Assembly (NCBI RefSeq): GCF_019721995.1
Contig: NZ_BLYC01000009.1
Span: 1-64,000, forward strand
Length of the DNA stretch: 64,000 bases
DNA from: Bathymodiolus japonicus methanotrophic gill symbiont
GTDB lineage: Bacteria > Pseudomonadota > Gammaproteobacteria > Methylococcales > Methylomonadaceae
Direction of reading: 5' to 3'
Below the pieces are notes generated by a model. That model saw nothing but the letters and a program-made list of their open reading frames with translations, did not search any database and was not told where the DNA came from. Shown here piece by piece: positions 31,096 through 42,220 of the stretch. The position numbers and the translations under genes were made by a program. The first letter of the stretch is position 1; each line of letters starts with the position of its first letter.

Positions 31096-32997
31096 CTATT
31101 TAATAGTTTGCAATTCCAGCTGATAATGCTTATTAGTCCAGGTTGCTGTACCTATATTTGTCCAGGCTCCAGATAAGTTCTCTTTGCGCAAATTAAACAC
31201 CCACTGCTGCGGCGATTTAATTTTTTTATGCTTAATAATAAACTGCGCCTGATTTAGGTCCAGGCCTACTTTAGCTCCCCAGAATGCAGTTACTTTCATA
31301 ATAAACTTACTCAATCTGTCAGTATTGATATTCGGCGTCACTGCAATATTAGCCCACATCGAATGCACTCTCCCCCAGTTCGGCGCCAACATTCGTCCCT
31401 GCTCATTAATAAACGGCAACCACTGCTCATGCCCTTGTGCATCAATATAGCTGATTGCCAGCAAATCCTCATACCCCTCAAAGTGGTCATGCAAATAAAG
31501 CGCATGTGGAGTAATACCTAAAAAGGTAGTCGATAGCATTAATACCGAATTACTCAGCAAGCGAGCCTGATTAACCAGCGGGCTTTCGATACGGGATAAA
31601 TCGTAAAAGCGATATAAAAACCCATAATGAATACTGCTATTAAGCTGCAATATCACCAGCACCATAAAAATCTTGGCCATTCTGAACCTGAATTGCCGAG
31701 GCTTATGTTGCGCATAATTTTCAAAGATACGGGTATACAAATCCAGCGGATAGGATTTTTCGGCAACTGCTGGCAAACAAAATTCATAGCAGGCATTGCG
31801 CGCACGATTATCGGCAATGCGGCGGTATATTGCTCGCGCCAAATGATAAATCCCCGGCACACGCATAAGCCAAGAAAATATCGCCATATAACGCATTTTA
31901 TGGAAAATCTGAATATAAGTATCAACCCCGGAATAAACCTTACCTTGCAAATCAACTGCATATAAATCCGCTAATAAAACCTGCTGATCATAGACCTGCA
32001 ACTGTGGCGCAGAATCTGCCTGGGTCTGCAGATCTTTAAAAACCACGCCTTGCAATACATCAAAGTGATTAATAATTGTGGCGGTGCGATTACACAAAGG
32101 ACAATCGCCATCATAAAAAACAGCTAGCGCTGACTTCTGATAGATAAACTGGTCTGCCAATGCCTGCCACCAGGAAAATGGCACCATTAGTATATACACA
32201 GCTAGCATACCCAGACCAAAGGGGTAAATATTTAGGCTAATGCTAATGCCTATATGCAAGCCCGCACCCACTAGCAAGTATATGGGACGAAAACAGCGCC
32301 GATAGAAAAAAAACATAAAGCTAAATTGAAAAACCAGTATTAGATAACCAATGAATTTTTGTAAAACCTGCTGATTCAACATCCACGATAAATCCAGTGC
32401 CGACACATAATAGGGCATGGTAGATGGCAGCCACGCACCTAGGCCATTAAGCCAGTGCGGTGCAAATAATTTATGAATTGCCGAATCCAGATATAAAAAG
32501 CCCAGGCAAATCAGCACCGGAAACAATAAACTCAATGCACTACAGGTTTTAGGCAGTGCAGGCTGATGCTGAAATTTGAATTGCAATTTATAAACTAAAT
32601 TGTCAATAGATACGGCTCGCCCTATCGGCATAAAGATCAGGAAAAAGCCGATACCGACCATAAATAAATCAAAGCCTCCATCAAAATCCCGCTGCATGGG
32701 CGTGAAATTAACGAAGACTATCCAGAAAATATAGTTTGCAATAATGGTTGTTTGCGTTTTATATCCCAGGATAATGCAGCCAGCAACTATCGCCCACAAG
32801 CCCAGAAACAACGGGATCATCGGGAACTCTACATCTATATAAGGGACAGGGTCAAAGATAAGATGATTAAAATAGAGTAGGAATATTACTTCCTGGAGCA
32901 CAACCATGCCATAGAGAATACGAAACATGCCAATGATAAAGGCAGGAGCTCGGCGCCGATGATAGCGCTCAATAATTTGTGAAACCATGCTTAGCAT
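31096..32997 (-). CDS. HTTM-domain membrane protein fused to a DCC (DUF393) thiol-disulfide domain
   Basis: This 633-residue protein has an N-terminal half (residues 20-285) with about eight hydrophobic segments of the HTTM type related to vitamin K-dependent gamma-carboxylase. It is followed by a DCC domain starting AVFYDGDCPLCNRTA near residue 290, whose CPLC pair is the putative redox site. The C-terminus (from about 430) has one more membrane segment and a soluble domain. Such proteins are thought to act in the membrane on thiols or quinones; no substrate is established. A second in-frame ATG lies three codons on (MVSQ). Confidence 0.8.
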   Translation of the reverse strand: MLSMVSQIIERYHRRRAPAFIIGMFRILYGMVVLQEVIFLLYFNHLIFDPVPYIDVEFPMIPLFLGLWAIVAGCIILGYKTQTTIIANYIFWIVFVNFTPMQRDFDGGFDLFMVGIGFFLIFMPIGRAVSIDNLVYKLQFKFQHQPALPKTCSALSLLFPVLICLGFLYLDSAIHKLFAPHWLNGLGAWLPSTMPYYVSALDLSWMLNQQVLQKFIGYLILVFQFSFMFFFYRRCFRPIYLLVGAGLHIGISISLNIYPFGLGMLAVYILMVPFSWWQALADQFIYQKSALAVFYDGDCPLCNRTATIINHFDVLQGVVFKDLQTQADSAPQLQVYDQQVLLADLYAVDLQGKVYSGVDTYIQIFHKMRYMAIFSWLMRVPGIYHLARAIYRRIADNRARNACYEFCLPAVAEKSYPLDLYTRIFENYAQHKPRQFRFRMAKIFMVLVILQLNSSIHYGFLYRFYDLSRIESPLVNQARLLSNSVLMLSTTFLGITPHALYLHDHFEGYEDLLAISYIDAQGHEQWLPFINEQGRMLAPNWGRVHSMWANIAVTPNINTDRLSKFIMKVTAFWGAKVGLDLNQAQFIIKHKKIKSPQQWVFNLRKENLSGAWTNIGTATWTNKHYQLELQTIK

Positions 32998-33056
32998 TTG
33001 ATACTCGCCTATCGGTAATAAGAGTACAAATTATAATGGAATTTTACTCACAGGGT

Positions 33057-33619
33057 CATCAGTGTTCCCATTGAAAGAAGAAGTACCTAAACAAAGCAGC
33101 CTATAACCTACCTGAAGGTAGCACCACTCGAATATTTCCATCTTTTTGATTTTAATCACTTATACAGGCGCGCCATGCTACCTCACGAAATTCCGGGACT
33201 CCTGTCGCCATAATTCGTTCACCTACGCAGCGGATGGGAGATGCCCTGAACGCCCTGCGTCCGCAACGACTACGCACAAAAGCCGCTTCGTCATTACTAC
33301 CTCACTGGCTGGACGGCCATTCGGAATGCAATTCTTGCTCCTCTCGCGTGCTGCTAGCACACGTCGAATCAGCGAATTGCCCTGTCGCCTATCAGGGACT
33401 AAAAATCACCACTTCGCTAAGCTCCGTTTCCATGATTTTCAGCGAACGAGATCGTTTTGTGAATCCATTGTTTTTCCAGGCAAGAATATCTCGTATCAGC
33501 TCGTATACCATTCGAGCAGTTCAAAACGCAATAATAACAGGAATGTCTTTACAGTGCTTTATGAGCTCTCTTGTGGCGAGGTTAGTTTCACGGCCTCAAT
33601 TGATAGGGGAACACTGATG
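33057..33619 (+). mobile_element. ISa copy 3, internally deleted around a B repeat
   Basis: Both ISa ends are present with a perfect 8-bp target duplication CACAGGGT (33049-33056 and 33620-33627). About 108 bp of the left end and 175 bp of the right end remain; the transposase between is replaced by one B repeat. This derivative keeps both ends and so could still be mobilised in trans. Confidence 0.9.
33165..33444 (+). repeat. Structured repeat, variant B (copy 2, 280 bp) replacing ISa interior
   Basis: It starts after AATCACTTATA of the ISa leader and ends before AACGAGATCG of the transposase 3' end. About 1.25 kb of ISa is absent at this point. The repeat itself is full length. Confidence 0.9.
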
Positions 33620-33790
33620 CACAGGGTAGTAAAGACACAACAACCTGCGTTCGCTTTCGCAAAAATAAATAGCAGGGGCGGGGAAACTAAAGATGTAAAG
33701 TACTGTGACAGCGCGTGACTAGAACAGGCATAAATGGGAGCCTTCAAAACCTGCGACTAGAATTTACATGTTAAAAAGTGACAGCCATAA

Positions 33791-33822
33791 AAAACCCGCA
33801 AGTTAAGAAACTCACAGGTTTT
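33791..33822. terminator. Terminator after the 42-residue membrane protein gene
   Basis: AAAACC...GGTTTT with an inner AGTT-AAGA-AACT forms an interrupted hairpin 30 bp beyond the stop of the minus-strand gene, with A- and T-rich flanks. Confidence 0.6.
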
Positions 33823-33851
33823 ATAGTAAGTAATGCTAAAAAGCTTTTTAC

Positions 33852-33980
33852 TTATTCGTCGTCTTCATGCTCTGCGAAAACCCACTTTACGAAGAAATAA
33901 CCTGCAGCGATAACTACTGCAGCGATAGCCATACCTTCTGGCTCTTTTAACATTTCAGTAACGTCTAATATTGCACCCAT
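33852..33980 (-). CDS. Small single-span membrane protein, 42 residues
   Basis: From ATG 33980 the product is 42 residues: the short polar start MGAILDVTEMLKEPEG, one membrane helix (AIAAVVIAAGYFFVKWVF) and an acidic tail AEHEDDE. A longer upstream extension is possible, but AGAAGG is positioned as the ribosome-binding site for this ATG. A terminator follows. No family recognised; it is separated by 329 bp from the divergent gene at 34310. Confidence 0.6.
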   Translation of the reverse strand: MGAILDVTEMLKEPEGMAIAAVVIAAGYFFVKWVFAEHEDDE

Positions 33981-34309
33981 GAGTGTTCTACCTTCTTGTG
34001 ATTTATTAATAGTTATTACGTCAAAATATGACAGTAAATGAACGTTATATGATACGGAATGATTTTTTGAAGTCAAGAATTTCTTACTATTCCACAGCAA
34101 CAATCTTGTTTCAGTTTTCTACTTTGAACCTTAAGACGTAGTCGCTAATCTTGTCAGGCTGCTATATTTTTTCCTGATAAATTGTCATAATAATGTTTAG
34201 ATGTTTATAATACTAGTTGCTTTGAAACTGTGTCGTCAGCATTACACAGAATAAAAATAATTTAGTAGGATTCGGGTTTAAAAAATAACAAAAACACAAG
34301 GGGATAATA

Positions 34310-34747
34310 ATGTTTGGTGGCGTATTAACAATTTTGATTGCAATCTGGATATATAGAACAACAGTGCGCGCAAAAGCAGGTAACGTCCTATACTGGACAG
34401 CAGGTGCAGCGGTATTATTTATTGTTGTGCAGGTACTGTTTTATAATTTAAATATATTTATTATTGATGGTTTTGGCAATGATATAGGTGGTGAATATGA
34501 GCGCGATCTAACCGACATTGGCGACCGAGTAACAAGCAGTGGTGGTAGTGGCGGTCTTCAAGAAGGCTTCTTTGGCTCCGTATTAGGTATTCTATTTGAA
34601 CTTTTGCCTCTGCTTATGGGCTGGTTAAGCGTTGCCTTTGTTAGAACAAAGTACATTTTAAAAGAGGATTTAAACGTTGCAAATCTTGTCAGTGGCATAT
34701 CTGATGTTTTTGTCGGCATTATAAACAGCTTCAAGACATCTGACTAA
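34310..34747 (+). CDS. Uncharacterised membrane protein, 145 residues
   Basis: Hydrophobic segments lie at residues 3-14, 27-50 and 92-112. Between the last two is a Gly/Ser-rich, acidic loop (GGEYERDLTDIGDRVTSSGG). The AAGGGG site before the ATG is a good ribosome-binding site and a strong terminator follows the stop. I do not recognise the family. It lies in a cluster of small membrane-protein genes. Confidence 0.6.
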   Translation: MFGGVLTILIAIWIYRTTVRAKAGNVLYWTAGAAVLFIVVQVLFYNLNIFIIDGFGNDIGGEYERDLTDIGDRVTSSGGSGGLQEGFFGSVLGILFELLPLLMGWLSVAFVRTKYILKEDLNVANLVSGISDVFVGIINSFKTSD

Positions 34748-34770
34748 GCTTCACACATAGCGTATAACAA

Positions 34771-34798
34771 AAAAGCCCAGTTTCTAGCTGGGCTTTTT
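34771..34798. terminator. Strong intrinsic terminator
   Basis: AAAAGCCCAG and CTGGGCTTTT pair perfectly over 10 bp around TTTCTAG, with a T-run downstream. It serves the gene ending at 34747 and could also stop the minus-strand gene at 34838. Confidence 0.92.
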
Positions 34799-34837
34799 AC
34801 TTTTAAGCATAAAGAGTGCATGTATCGAAAACACGAC

Positions 34838-35023
34838 TTAAAGAATAAGCGATACAATGGAGAGCAATATTACGATAAACAGTACTGTCGCAATTGCACC
34901 AACAACCAGATAACTAGTTAATGAACCCTGTTCAAAATCTCTCTCACGATTTGCGTTACTTTGCACACCAATAGCCGCTGCTAATACGCTTTGAATAACT
35001 TGTTTAAGTGTAGGCTTAAACAT
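34838..35023 (-). CDS. DUF2970 family membrane protein
   Basis: From the ATG at 35023, preceded by a GGAGGG ribosome-binding site, it is 61 residues. The opening LKQVIQSVLAAAIGVQSNANRERDFEQ is characteristic of DUF2970, followed by one C-terminal membrane helix (YLVVGAIATVLFIVILLSIV). Function is unknown. A MITE-1 lies 16 bp before the alternative upstream start and probably separates the gene from its original promoter. Confidence 0.8.
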   Translation of the reverse strand: MFKPTLKQVIQSVLAAAIGVQSNANRERDFEQGSLTSYLVVGAIATVLFIVILLSIVSLIL

Positions 35024-35047
35024 GAACCCTCCATACATATAGAGTAA

Positions 35048-35251
35048 CTGAAGTTTCCCAATAATTATTTATGGTAAAATTGAAACCATGCTACAACTAT
35101 ATGAAGAAAATAGTCTTTTCATTCGTTTCAAATGCTATTGCCTAAGGGGAATTAAGTAGGGGTTTGCTATAAACATGGCAAAACCACATAAAACAAACCT
35201 CGATACACCAGCATTGTGTATTTCAGCTACTCAATAATTGGGAAACTTCAG
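35048..35251 (+). mobile_element. MITE-1 copy 1 (204 bp)
   Basis: The terminal inverted repeat is CTGAAGTTTCCCAAT and the flanking 8-bp target duplication TAGAGTAA (35040-35047 and 35252-35259) is perfect. There is no coding capacity. It shares its ends with ISf, so ISf transposase probably moved it. It sits between a DUF2970 gene and metH. Confidence 0.92.
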
Positions 35252-35326
35252 TAGAGTAATATTATCAACGTTACTTAGTAAACCATCTTTAGCCTTAGCA
35301 AGCAAACCTAATAGCTACAACGTCAA

Positions 35327-38300
35327 GTGATCCACATGAATAAAAAAGAATTTTTAACCCAGCAACTTGCTCAACGCATTTTATTTTTAGACGGCGCAAT
35401 GGGCACTATGATTCAGGACTACCATCTGGAAGAACAAGACTATAGAGGGGAGCGCTTTAAAGATTGGGATTCTGATTTAAAAGGTAATAATGATTTACTG
35501 TCGCTGACTCAGCCAGATATTATCAAAGCGATTCACAAGGCTTATCTGGATGCTGGTTGCGATATTATCGAAACCAACACCTTTAACGCCACAACTATTG
35601 CAATGGCTGACTACAATATGCAGTCACTGGCGTATGAGATTAATTTTGAGTCAGCAAAAATTGCAAAACAGGCGGCAGAAGAAGCAACCAGGGAAACACC
35701 CGACAAACCTCGTTTTGTAGCTGGCACATTGGGTCCAACCAATAGAACGGCCTCGATGTCACCTGATGTCAATGCGCCTGCGTTTCGCAATATCAGCTTT
35801 GATGCATTAGTAGAGGCGTATAGCGAAGCCGTAAAAGGGCTGGTTGACGGTGGCACCGATATCTTATTGATTGAAACCGTATTTGATACACTCAATGCTA
35901 AAGCCGCAATTTTTGCTATCGACAGCTATTTTGGAGAGCATAATATCGAATTACCGGTAATGATTTCTGGCACCATTACCGATGCGTCAGGCCGTACACT
36001 ATCCGGTCAAACTGCGCTTGCATTCTGGAACTCACTTAACCATATAAACCCCATATCCATTGGCTTTAACTGTGCATTAGGTGCACAGAAAATGCGCCAA
36101 TACGTGGAGGAGTTAGCAGACCATGCAAATACTTATGTCTCAGCTCACCCCAATGCAGGCCTGCCCAATGAATTTGGTGAATATGATGAATTGCCAGAAG
36201 ATATGGCGGCAGAAATTGCCGACTGGGCAAAAAATGGTTATCTAAATATTATTGGCGGCTGCTGTGGCACCTCTCCTGAATATATTAAAGCAATTATTGA
36301 TGCAGTAAGCCCTTATGCGCCCCGAAAAATACCCGAGATCGGAACGCGCTGCCAGCTTGCAGGACTTGAGCCTTTTTCCATAGACAGTGACTCGTTATTT
36401 GTTAATGTGGGCGAACGTACTAACGTCACAGGTTCTGCACGCTTTAAACGACTAATTGTTGAAGAAGATTACGACACTGCACTGGATGTCGCGCGCGAGC
36501 AAGTGGTTAATGGTGCGCAAATCATCGATATCAACATGGATGAAGGCATGCTGGAATCCAAAGAAGCAATGGTGCATTTTCTTAACCTAATCGCTTCCGA
36601 GCCGGATATCTCCAAAGTCCCTATTATGATCGACTCATCTAAGTGGGAAATTATTGAGGCCGGATTAAAGTGCATACAGGGAAAAGGGATTGTTAATTCC
36701 ATTTCTATGAAAGAAGGGGTAGACAACTTTATTCAGCAGGCAAAACTTGTCCGCCGATATGGTGCAGCAGTTATCGTCATGGCCTTTGACGAACAAGGAC
36801 AAGCCGATACCTTTGATAAAAAAGTCGATATCTGTCAGCGTGCCTATAAAATTCTGATCGAGCAAGTGGGCTTCCCCCCTGAGGATATTATTTTCGACCC
36901 TAATATCTTTGCTATCGCAACCGGCATAGAAGAACATAATAATTATGGCGTAGACTTTATCGAAGCAACACGTGAAATCAAACGCACTTGCCCTCATGCG
37001 ATGATTTCAGGCGGCGTATCCAATGTTTCCTTTTCCTTTCGCGGAAATAACCTGGTACGTGAAGCCATTCATGCCGTATTTCTTTACCATGCAGTGCAAG
37101 CAGGCATGGACATGGGGATTGTCAATGCTGGACAGCTCGCTATCTACGCGGATATTCCTGATGAATTACGCAATGCCGTCGAAGACGTCGTGCTTAACCG
37201 CGATGCTGAAGGCACTGATAAACTTCTGGAAGTCGCTGAAAAATATCGTGGTGATGCCGCTGTTAATAAGGTCGAAGACCTGGAATGGCGTAATCTGCCG
37301 GTGAATAAACGCCTAGAACATGCTTTAGTCAAAGGCATTACCGACTTTATCATCGAAGATACTGAAGAGGCTCGCCTACAAGCCGAAAAAACCCTACATG
37401 TAATCGAAGGCCCCCTCATGGATGGTATGAATGTTGTAGGAGACTTGTTCGGCGCAGGAAAAATGTTTTTACCTCAAGTAGTAAAATCTGCACGGGTAAT
37501 GAAAAAATCTGTGGCCTATTTAATGCCATTTATGGAAGCCGAAAAATCAGGTGATATTCAGAGCAACGGTAAAATTCTGATGGCAACTGTAAAAGGAGAT
37601 GTACATGATATTGGTAAAAATATCGTTGGCGTAGTTTTACAGTGCAATAACTATGATGTGATTGATATAGGCGTAATGGTGCCTACACCGCAAATACTAC
37701 AAGTAGCCAAAGAGAAAAATGTTGATATTATCGGCTTAAGCGGACTGATTACGCCCTCACTGGAAGAAATGGTGCATGTGGCTAAAGAAATGCAACGCCT
37801 TAACTTCACCGCTCCTCTATTAATTGGCGGCGCCACCACTTCACGCGCACATACTGCGGTTAAAATTGAAGAGCATTACTCGGGTGCAACCATCTATGTA
37901 CCTGATGCCTCCCGCGCGGTAGGTGTTGCCTCTAATTTATTGAGTGACGAGCATAGAGATGCTTATGTTAAAGGTATCAAAGAGGAATACGAGGTCGTAC
38001 GTGAACGTCATAAAGGCCGTAAGGCAAAAACCAAGCAGCATAACCTACAGGCTGCTCGCGCTAATAAATTTATCTGGAAAAATCACAGCCCGATACCGCC
38101 TAAAAAATTAGGTGTCGAAGTCATCGACCATTTCCCGCTGGAAAAACTAGTGGATTATATAGACTGGACCCCTTTTTTCCAGACTTGGGAATTAGCCGGG
38201 AAATACCCAAAGATTCTGGAAGATGAACTGGTAGGCAAACATGCGCGTAATTTATTTACAGATGCGCAACAAATGCTTAAGCAAATCATTGCTGAACAGT

Positions 38301-39001
38301 GGCTAGAGGCAAAAGCAGTAATTGGCTTTTTCCCTGCGAATAGCGACGGTGATGATATTATTCTTTATACAGATGAATCACGTAACCAACAGTTAGACGT
38401 TTTGCATCACTTACGTCAACAAAATATTAAAGCCCCGGGGCGACCTAATTACTGTTTGTCTGACTTTATTGCGCCTGTAGAGAGTGGCCTAGAAGACTAT
38501 ATAGGCGGCTTTGCCGTGACTGCTGGCATAGGCATAGAAGAAAAATTGACCGAATTTGAAAAAGACCATGACGACTATAACTCCATTATGCTCAAAGCCC
38601 TGGCTGACCGCTTGGCAGAGGCATTAGCTGAATACATGCACCTTGAGGTACGTAAAAATCACTGGGGTTATGTTGATGATGAACAGATGAGTAATGAGCA
38701 GCTAATTAAAGAGTCTTATAAAGGCATACGCCCAGCACCGGGTTATCCTGCCTGCCCAGACCATACAGAGAAAGCAAAACTATTTGAACTACTGGATGTA
38801 AAGGCCAATACAACGATTGAATTAACCGACAGTTTCGCCATGTATCCCACAGCGGCAGTAAGTGGCTGGTACTTTGCTCATCCTGATTCGCAATATTTTA
38901 ATGTCGGAAAAATCACCCCCGAGCAACTGGAAGATTATGCTAAACGCAAAGGATTAACTATAGAAGCAGCAGAGCGCTGGCTGGCTTCGCATTTGCATTA
39001 A
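35327..39001 (+). CDS. metH: Cobalamin-dependent methionine synthase
   Basis: This roughly 1,224-residue four-module enzyme transfers a methyl group from methyltetrahydrofolate to homocysteine. The homocysteine domain carries the zinc ligands in [11 protein letters not shown] near residue 310. The pterin domain follows ([19 protein letters not shown] near 360). The cobalamin domain has [14 protein letters not shown] near 755, with the His ligand. The SAM reactivation domain has [15 protein letters not shown] near 1135. ATG 35336 is an alternative start. No cobalamin riboswitch was recognised in the short leader after the MITE. Confidence 0.97.
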   Translation: MIHMNKKEFLTQQLAQRILFLDGAMGTMIQDYHLEEQDYRGERFKDWDSDLKGNNDLLSLTQPDIIKAIHKAYLDAGCDIIETNTFNATTIAMADYNMQSLAYEINFESAKIAKQAAEEATRETPDKPRFVAGTLGPTNRTASMSPDVNAPAFRNISFDALVEAYSEAVKGLVDGGTDILLIETVFDTLNAKAAIFAIDSYFGEHNIELPVMISGTITDASGRTLSGQTALAFWNSLNHINPISIGFNCALGAQKMRQYVEELADHANTYVSAHPNAGLPNEFGEYDELPEDMAAEIADWAKNGYLNIIGGCCGTSPEYIKAIIDAVSPYAPRKIPEIGTRCQLAGLEPFSIDSDSLFVNVGERTNVTGSARFKRLIVEEDYDTALDVAREQVVNGAQIIDINMDEGMLESKEAMVHFLNLIASEPDISKVPIMIDSSKWEIIEAGLKCIQGKGIVNSISMKEGVDNFIQQAKLVRRYGAAVIVMAFDEQGQADTFDKKVDICQRAYKILIEQVGFPPEDIIFDPNIFAIATGIEEHNNYGVDFIEATREIKRTCPHAMISGGVSNVSFSFRGNNLVREAIHAVFLYHAVQAGMDMGIVNAGQLAIYADIPDELRNAVEDVVLNRDAEGTDKLLEVAEKYRGDAAVNKVEDLEWRNLPVNKRLEHALVKGITDFIIEDTEEARLQAEKTLHVIEGPLMDGMNVVGDLFGAGKMFLPQVVKSARVMKKSVAYLMPFMEAEKSGDIQSNGKILMATVKGDVHDIGKNIVGVVLQCNNYDVIDIGVMVPTPQILQVAKEKNVDIIGLSGLITPSLEEMVHVAKEMQRLNFTAPLLIGGATTSRAHTAVKIEEHYSGATIYVPDASRAVGVASNLLSDEHRDAYVKGIKEEYEVVRERHKGRKAKTKQHNLQAARANKFIWKNHSPIPPKKLGVEVIDHFPLEKLVDYIDWTPFFQTWELAGKYPKILEDELVGKHARNLFTDAQQMLKQIIAEQWLEAKAVIGFFPANSDGDDIILYTDESRNQQLDVLHHLRQQNIKAPGRPNYCLSDFIAPVESGLEDYIGGFAVTAGIGIEEKLTEFEKDHDDYNSIMLKALADRLAEALAEYMHLEVRKNHWGYVDDEQMSNEQLIKESYKGIRPAPGYPACPDHTEKAKLFELLDVKANTTIELTDSFAMYPTAAVSGWYFAHPDSQYFNVGKITPEQLEDYAKRKGLTIEAAERWLASHLH

Positions 39002-39017
39002 CACAGGCACCTGATTA

Positions 39018-39594
39018 ATGAATATTAAACAGCTACGCTCCACGTATCAGTTAAAAATCTCGCTGGAAGGTACAAAACCGCCTATCTGGCGACGCTTGCT
39101 AGTCAATAGTGATATTAAGCTGGATACCTTCCACCTGGCACTGCAGATAGCTATGGGCTGGACAAATTCACACTTACACCAGTTTATTTCTCAAGATCAG
39201 AAATTTTATGGCATCAAAGATGCTGATTTTGCAATCGAGGGCTTTGAAATTCAAGATAAAACAACGACACGCTTGTCACAGCTACTCAAAGCAGAGAAAG
39301 ACCACATAATCTATGAATATGATTTTGGTGATGGCTGGATGCATAAAATTACCCTGGAAAAAAATATTAGCTTTTGATCCTGACAAAAAACTTCCCTACT
39401 GTATTACTAGCAAACGCGCTTGCCCTCCTGAAGATTGTGGAGGTACCTGGGGCTATGCTGATTTACTGGAGGTTCTGAAGGACCCTGAGCATGGAGCATA
39501 TACAGAAATGCTTGAGTGGCTTGGCGGTGAATTTGATCCTGCCTATGTAAGCAGAAGGGAAACTAATCAATTATTGCTGAAATATTGTCGATAA
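39018..39594 (+). pseudogene. Plasmid pRiA4b ORF-3-like protein, frameshifted
   Basis: The first frame gives MNIKQLRSTYQLKISLEGTK, PPIWRRLLV and YEYDFGDGWMHKI, typical of the pRiA4b ORF-3 family. The second frame continues FDPDKKLPYCI, ACPPEDCGGTWGY and DLLEVLKDPEH to 39594. The break is in an A7 run near 39358-39364; one A fewer would join LEK to ILAFDP. The whole protein would be about 191 residues. It may be true decay, slippage or a sequencing error. It ends 9 bp before rsxA. Confidence 0.82.
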
Positions 39595-39603
39595 ACATAA
39601 GGT

Positions 39604-40179
39604 ATGAAGCACTACCTACTGCTACTACTCAGTACTATTCTGGTTAATAACTTTGTGCTGGTAAAATTCCTCGGGCTATGTCCCTTTCTGGGCGTGTCCA
39701 GGAGATTAGAATCAGCGATAGGCATGGGGATGGCAACCACTTTTGTCTTAACCCTGGCTTCAGTCAGTAGTTATTTATTATATGAATATCTGCTATTACC
39801 ACTAGAGCTTCAATACCTGCGTACCATTAGTTTTATCGTAGTCATTGCTGTCGTGGTACAGTTTACTGAAATTTTATTGCATAAACTCAGTCCAACACTA
39901 CACCGCTTATTAGGTTTGTATTTACCGTTAATCACCACTAACTGCGCGGTTTTAGGCGTCGCATTATTAAATATTCAGGCTGAGCACACATTTATTGAAT
40001 CTATACTTTTTGGTATAGGCACTGCAATGGGCTTTACACTAGTGTTAGTTTTATTTGCCGCCCTACGCGAACGTATTGATGTCGCCGATGTTCCCGTTGC
40101 TTTTCAGGGCGCATCGATAGGGCTGATTACAGCAGGCTTAATGTCGATGGCTTTTATGGGATTTATTGGCCTCGCCTAA
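39604..40179 (+). CDS. rsxA: Electron transport complex subunit RsxA (RnfA)
   Basis: This 191-residue integral protein with six membrane segments belongs to the Rnf/Rsx ion-translocating electron transport complex. The start [26 protein letters not shown] and the later [14 protein letters not shown], with its conserved Cys region, are diagnostic. It overlaps rsxB by one base. Confidence 0.95.
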   Translation: MKHYLLLLLSTILVNNFVLVKFLGLCPFLGVSRRLESAIGMGMATTFVLTLASVSSYLLYEYLLLPLELQYLRTISFIVVIAVVVQFTEILLHKLSPTLHRLLGLYLPLITTNCAVLGVALLNIQAEHTFIESILFGIGTAMGFTLVLVLFAALRERIDVADVPVAFQGASIGLITAGLMSMAFMGFIGLA

Positions 40180-40700
40180 TGCTATATCTGTGTATTTTAT
40201 TTGCCCTACTAGGCCTAGGCTTAGGCTTTGCAGCCAGGCATTTAAAAGTGCGGGGGGATCCTCTGATTGAGCAAATTGATGCCTTATTACCCCAGACTCA
40301 ATGCGGGCAATGTAAATACCCGGGTTGTCGCCCTTATGCTGAAGCGCTTGCCAGTGGTGTAGCTGATATCAACCAATGCCCACCAGGAGGCGAAGAAGCA
40401 GTCGCTGCACTAGCAAATTTGCTAGGTGTAGAAGTCAAACCATTAAATTCAGAATTTGGCAAAACCAGCGCTCCTGCTGTTGCCTTTATCATTGAACAGG
40501 ACTGCATAGGCTGTGTTAAATGTATCCCCCCTTGTCCGGTTGATGCTATTTTAGGGGCTTCTAAACAGATGCACACAGTCATCGCCTCTGAATGTACAGG
40601 TTGCGAACTCTGTATTGCGCCTTGCCCTGTTGATTGCATTATTATGCAACCGCTGGAAAACAGCCCTGAGTTATGGCAATGGAAATCAGCTGATGATTAA
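40179..40700 (+). CDS. rsxB: Electron transport complex subunit RsxB (RnfB), ferredoxin-like
   Basis: This 173-residue protein has one N-terminal membrane helix, a four-Cys cluster region ([17 protein letters not shown] then NQCPPGG) and two 4Fe-4S ferredoxin motifs ([15 protein letters not shown] and [15 protein letters not shown]). It passes electrons between soluble donors and the membrane subunits. Its stop overlaps the rsxC start. Confidence 0.95.
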   Translation: MLYLCILFALLGLGLGFAARHLKVRGDPLIEQIDALLPQTQCGQCKYPGCRPYAEALASGVADINQCPPGGEEAVAALANLLGVEVKPLNSEFGKTSAPAVAFIIEQDCIGCVKCIPPCPVDAILGASKQMHTVIASECTGCELCIAPCPVDCIIMQPLENSPELWQWKSADD

Positions 40701-42156
40701 ACAATGGTCGTTTCCTGGGGGGATAGCTCTGGAAGGCCATAAACAGGTCACTGAAATTAGTGAACCTACGCTACCGCCGGAATTAATTTATCCTTTATTA
40801 CAACGCTCAGACAACTATGCCCAACCTATAGTTGGGCCTGGGCAACGAGTACTTAAAGGACAAATTATTGCCACCCCTCAAAGCCCTTTTGCTACCCCAA
40901 TCCATGCGGCAAGCTCGGGCATAGTAAAAGCAATTGCATCGCGTATCATCGCACACCCCTCTGGCCTGGAGGATACCTGCATTATCATCGAAACTGATGG
41001 AATGGATGAAGCGAATCCTCTAACCCCCTGTCTTGATTATAAACTCGAAACTCCCGATGAGTTACGCAATAAAGTCGCTCAAGCCGGTATCGTCGGGTTA
41101 GGCGGGGCTGCTTTTCCTACAGCTGAAAAGTTAGCCACTGGCCAGTCTATACATACCCTGGTTATCAATGGCGCAGAGTGCGAACCCTATATCAGTTGCG
41201 ATGCCAGTTTAATGCAAGCCCATGCTGAGCAAGTTATACAGGGTGCTTTAATCATACAGTATATCTTGCAAGCTAAACGCTGCATGATTGCCATAGAAAA
41301 TACCCCGCCAGCAGTCCGGCAAGCTTTGCTTGAGGCGGCCAGCAGACAAGGCATTCAAATAGCCACAGTTCCAGCTATTTATCCCACGGGCGGCGAAAAG
41401 CAATTAATTAATGTATTAACCGGACAAAAAATACCCGCAAACGCACTCCCCTCAGAGCATGGTATTGTTTGTCAGAATGTAGGCACGGCTTACGCTGTCT
41501 ATCAGGCTATTTGTTTAGGCCTGGTGTTAATTGAGCGCATTATTACCGTCACCGGCGCAGGGATAAAGCAGGCTAAAAATATACGCGCAAGAATTGGCAC
41601 GCCGATAAAGCACTTAATCGAACAATGCAACGGGTACAACCCCAATGTACAACGCCTTATTATGGGTGGCCCGATGATGGGCATCGCATTGAGTACTGAT
41701 GATATTGCCGTAACCAAGACGACTAACTGTCTGTTAGCAATGACGACTAGTGAACTTGTACAAAGCCAAGCACCTATGCCTTGCATCCGCTGTGGTGATT
41801 GCGCAAGTGTTTGCCCGGTTGAAATACTGCCGCAACAACTATACTGGTATAGCCGCTCCAGGCAATTAGAGCAATGTCAGGACCACCAGTTATTTGATTG
41901 CATAGAATGCGGCTGTTGCGATATAGTCTGCCCTAGCCATATTCCCTTAGTACAATTTTTTCGCAGCGCAAAAGGTGAGCTGATTATTAAAGATCAACAG
42001 TCAACTCAGACTAGTTTAGCAAAAAAACGCTATCAAAATCAGCAGCAACGCAGAGCAAAAGAAGCGCAAGATAAACAAGCCAAAGCAGAAAAACGCCAAG
42101 CTGCGATTAATAAAATGAAAGCGGCTGCAGCAGCTAAAAGAAAAAACAGTATCTGA
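40693..42156 (+). CDS. rsxC: Electron transport complex subunit RsxC (RnfC)
   Basis: From ATG 40693, overlapping rsxB by 8 bp, it is 487 residues; a longer frame from 40615 would overlap rsxB heavily and is rejected. An NADH/FMN-binding core ([16 protein letters not shown] near residue 133) is followed by two ferredoxin motifs ([15 protein letters not shown] and [15 protein letters not shown]) and a short Lys/Ala/Gln-rich tail. rsxD, rsxG and rsxE do not follow. Confidence 0.95.
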   Translation: MIKQWSFPGGIALEGHKQVTEISEPTLPPELIYPLLQRSDNYAQPIVGPGQRVLKGQIIATPQSPFATPIHAASSGIVKAIASRIIAHPSGLEDTCIIIETDGMDEANPLTPCLDYKLETPDELRNKVAQAGIVGLGGAAFPTAEKLATGQSIHTLVINGAECEPYISCDASLMQAHAEQVIQGALIIQYILQAKRCMIAIENTPPAVRQALLEAASRQGIQIATVPAIYPTGGEKQLINVLTGQKIPANALPSEHGIVCQNVGTAYAVYQAICLGLVLIERIITVTGAGIKQAKNIRARIGTPIKHLIEQCNGYNPNVQRLIMGGPMMGIALSTDDIAVTKTTNCLLAMTTSELVQSQAPMPCIRCGDCASVCPVEILPQQLYWYSRSRQLEQCQDHQLFDCIECGCCDIVCPSHIPLVQFFRSAKGELIIKDQQSTQTSLAKKRYQNQQQRRAKEAQDKQAKAEKRQAAINKMKAAAAAKRKNSI

Positions 42157-42220
42157 AATTGCAAATAAACCTGCTATTCCAGACACTACTAACCACATAT
42201 TAAAACTCTAGTTTTGTAAA

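Noticed and set aside
35252-35335. Cobalamin or SAM riboswitch before metH
   Set aside because: The space after MITE-1 is about 75 bp, too short for a cobalamin riboswitch, and no conserved B12-box-like sequence is visible.
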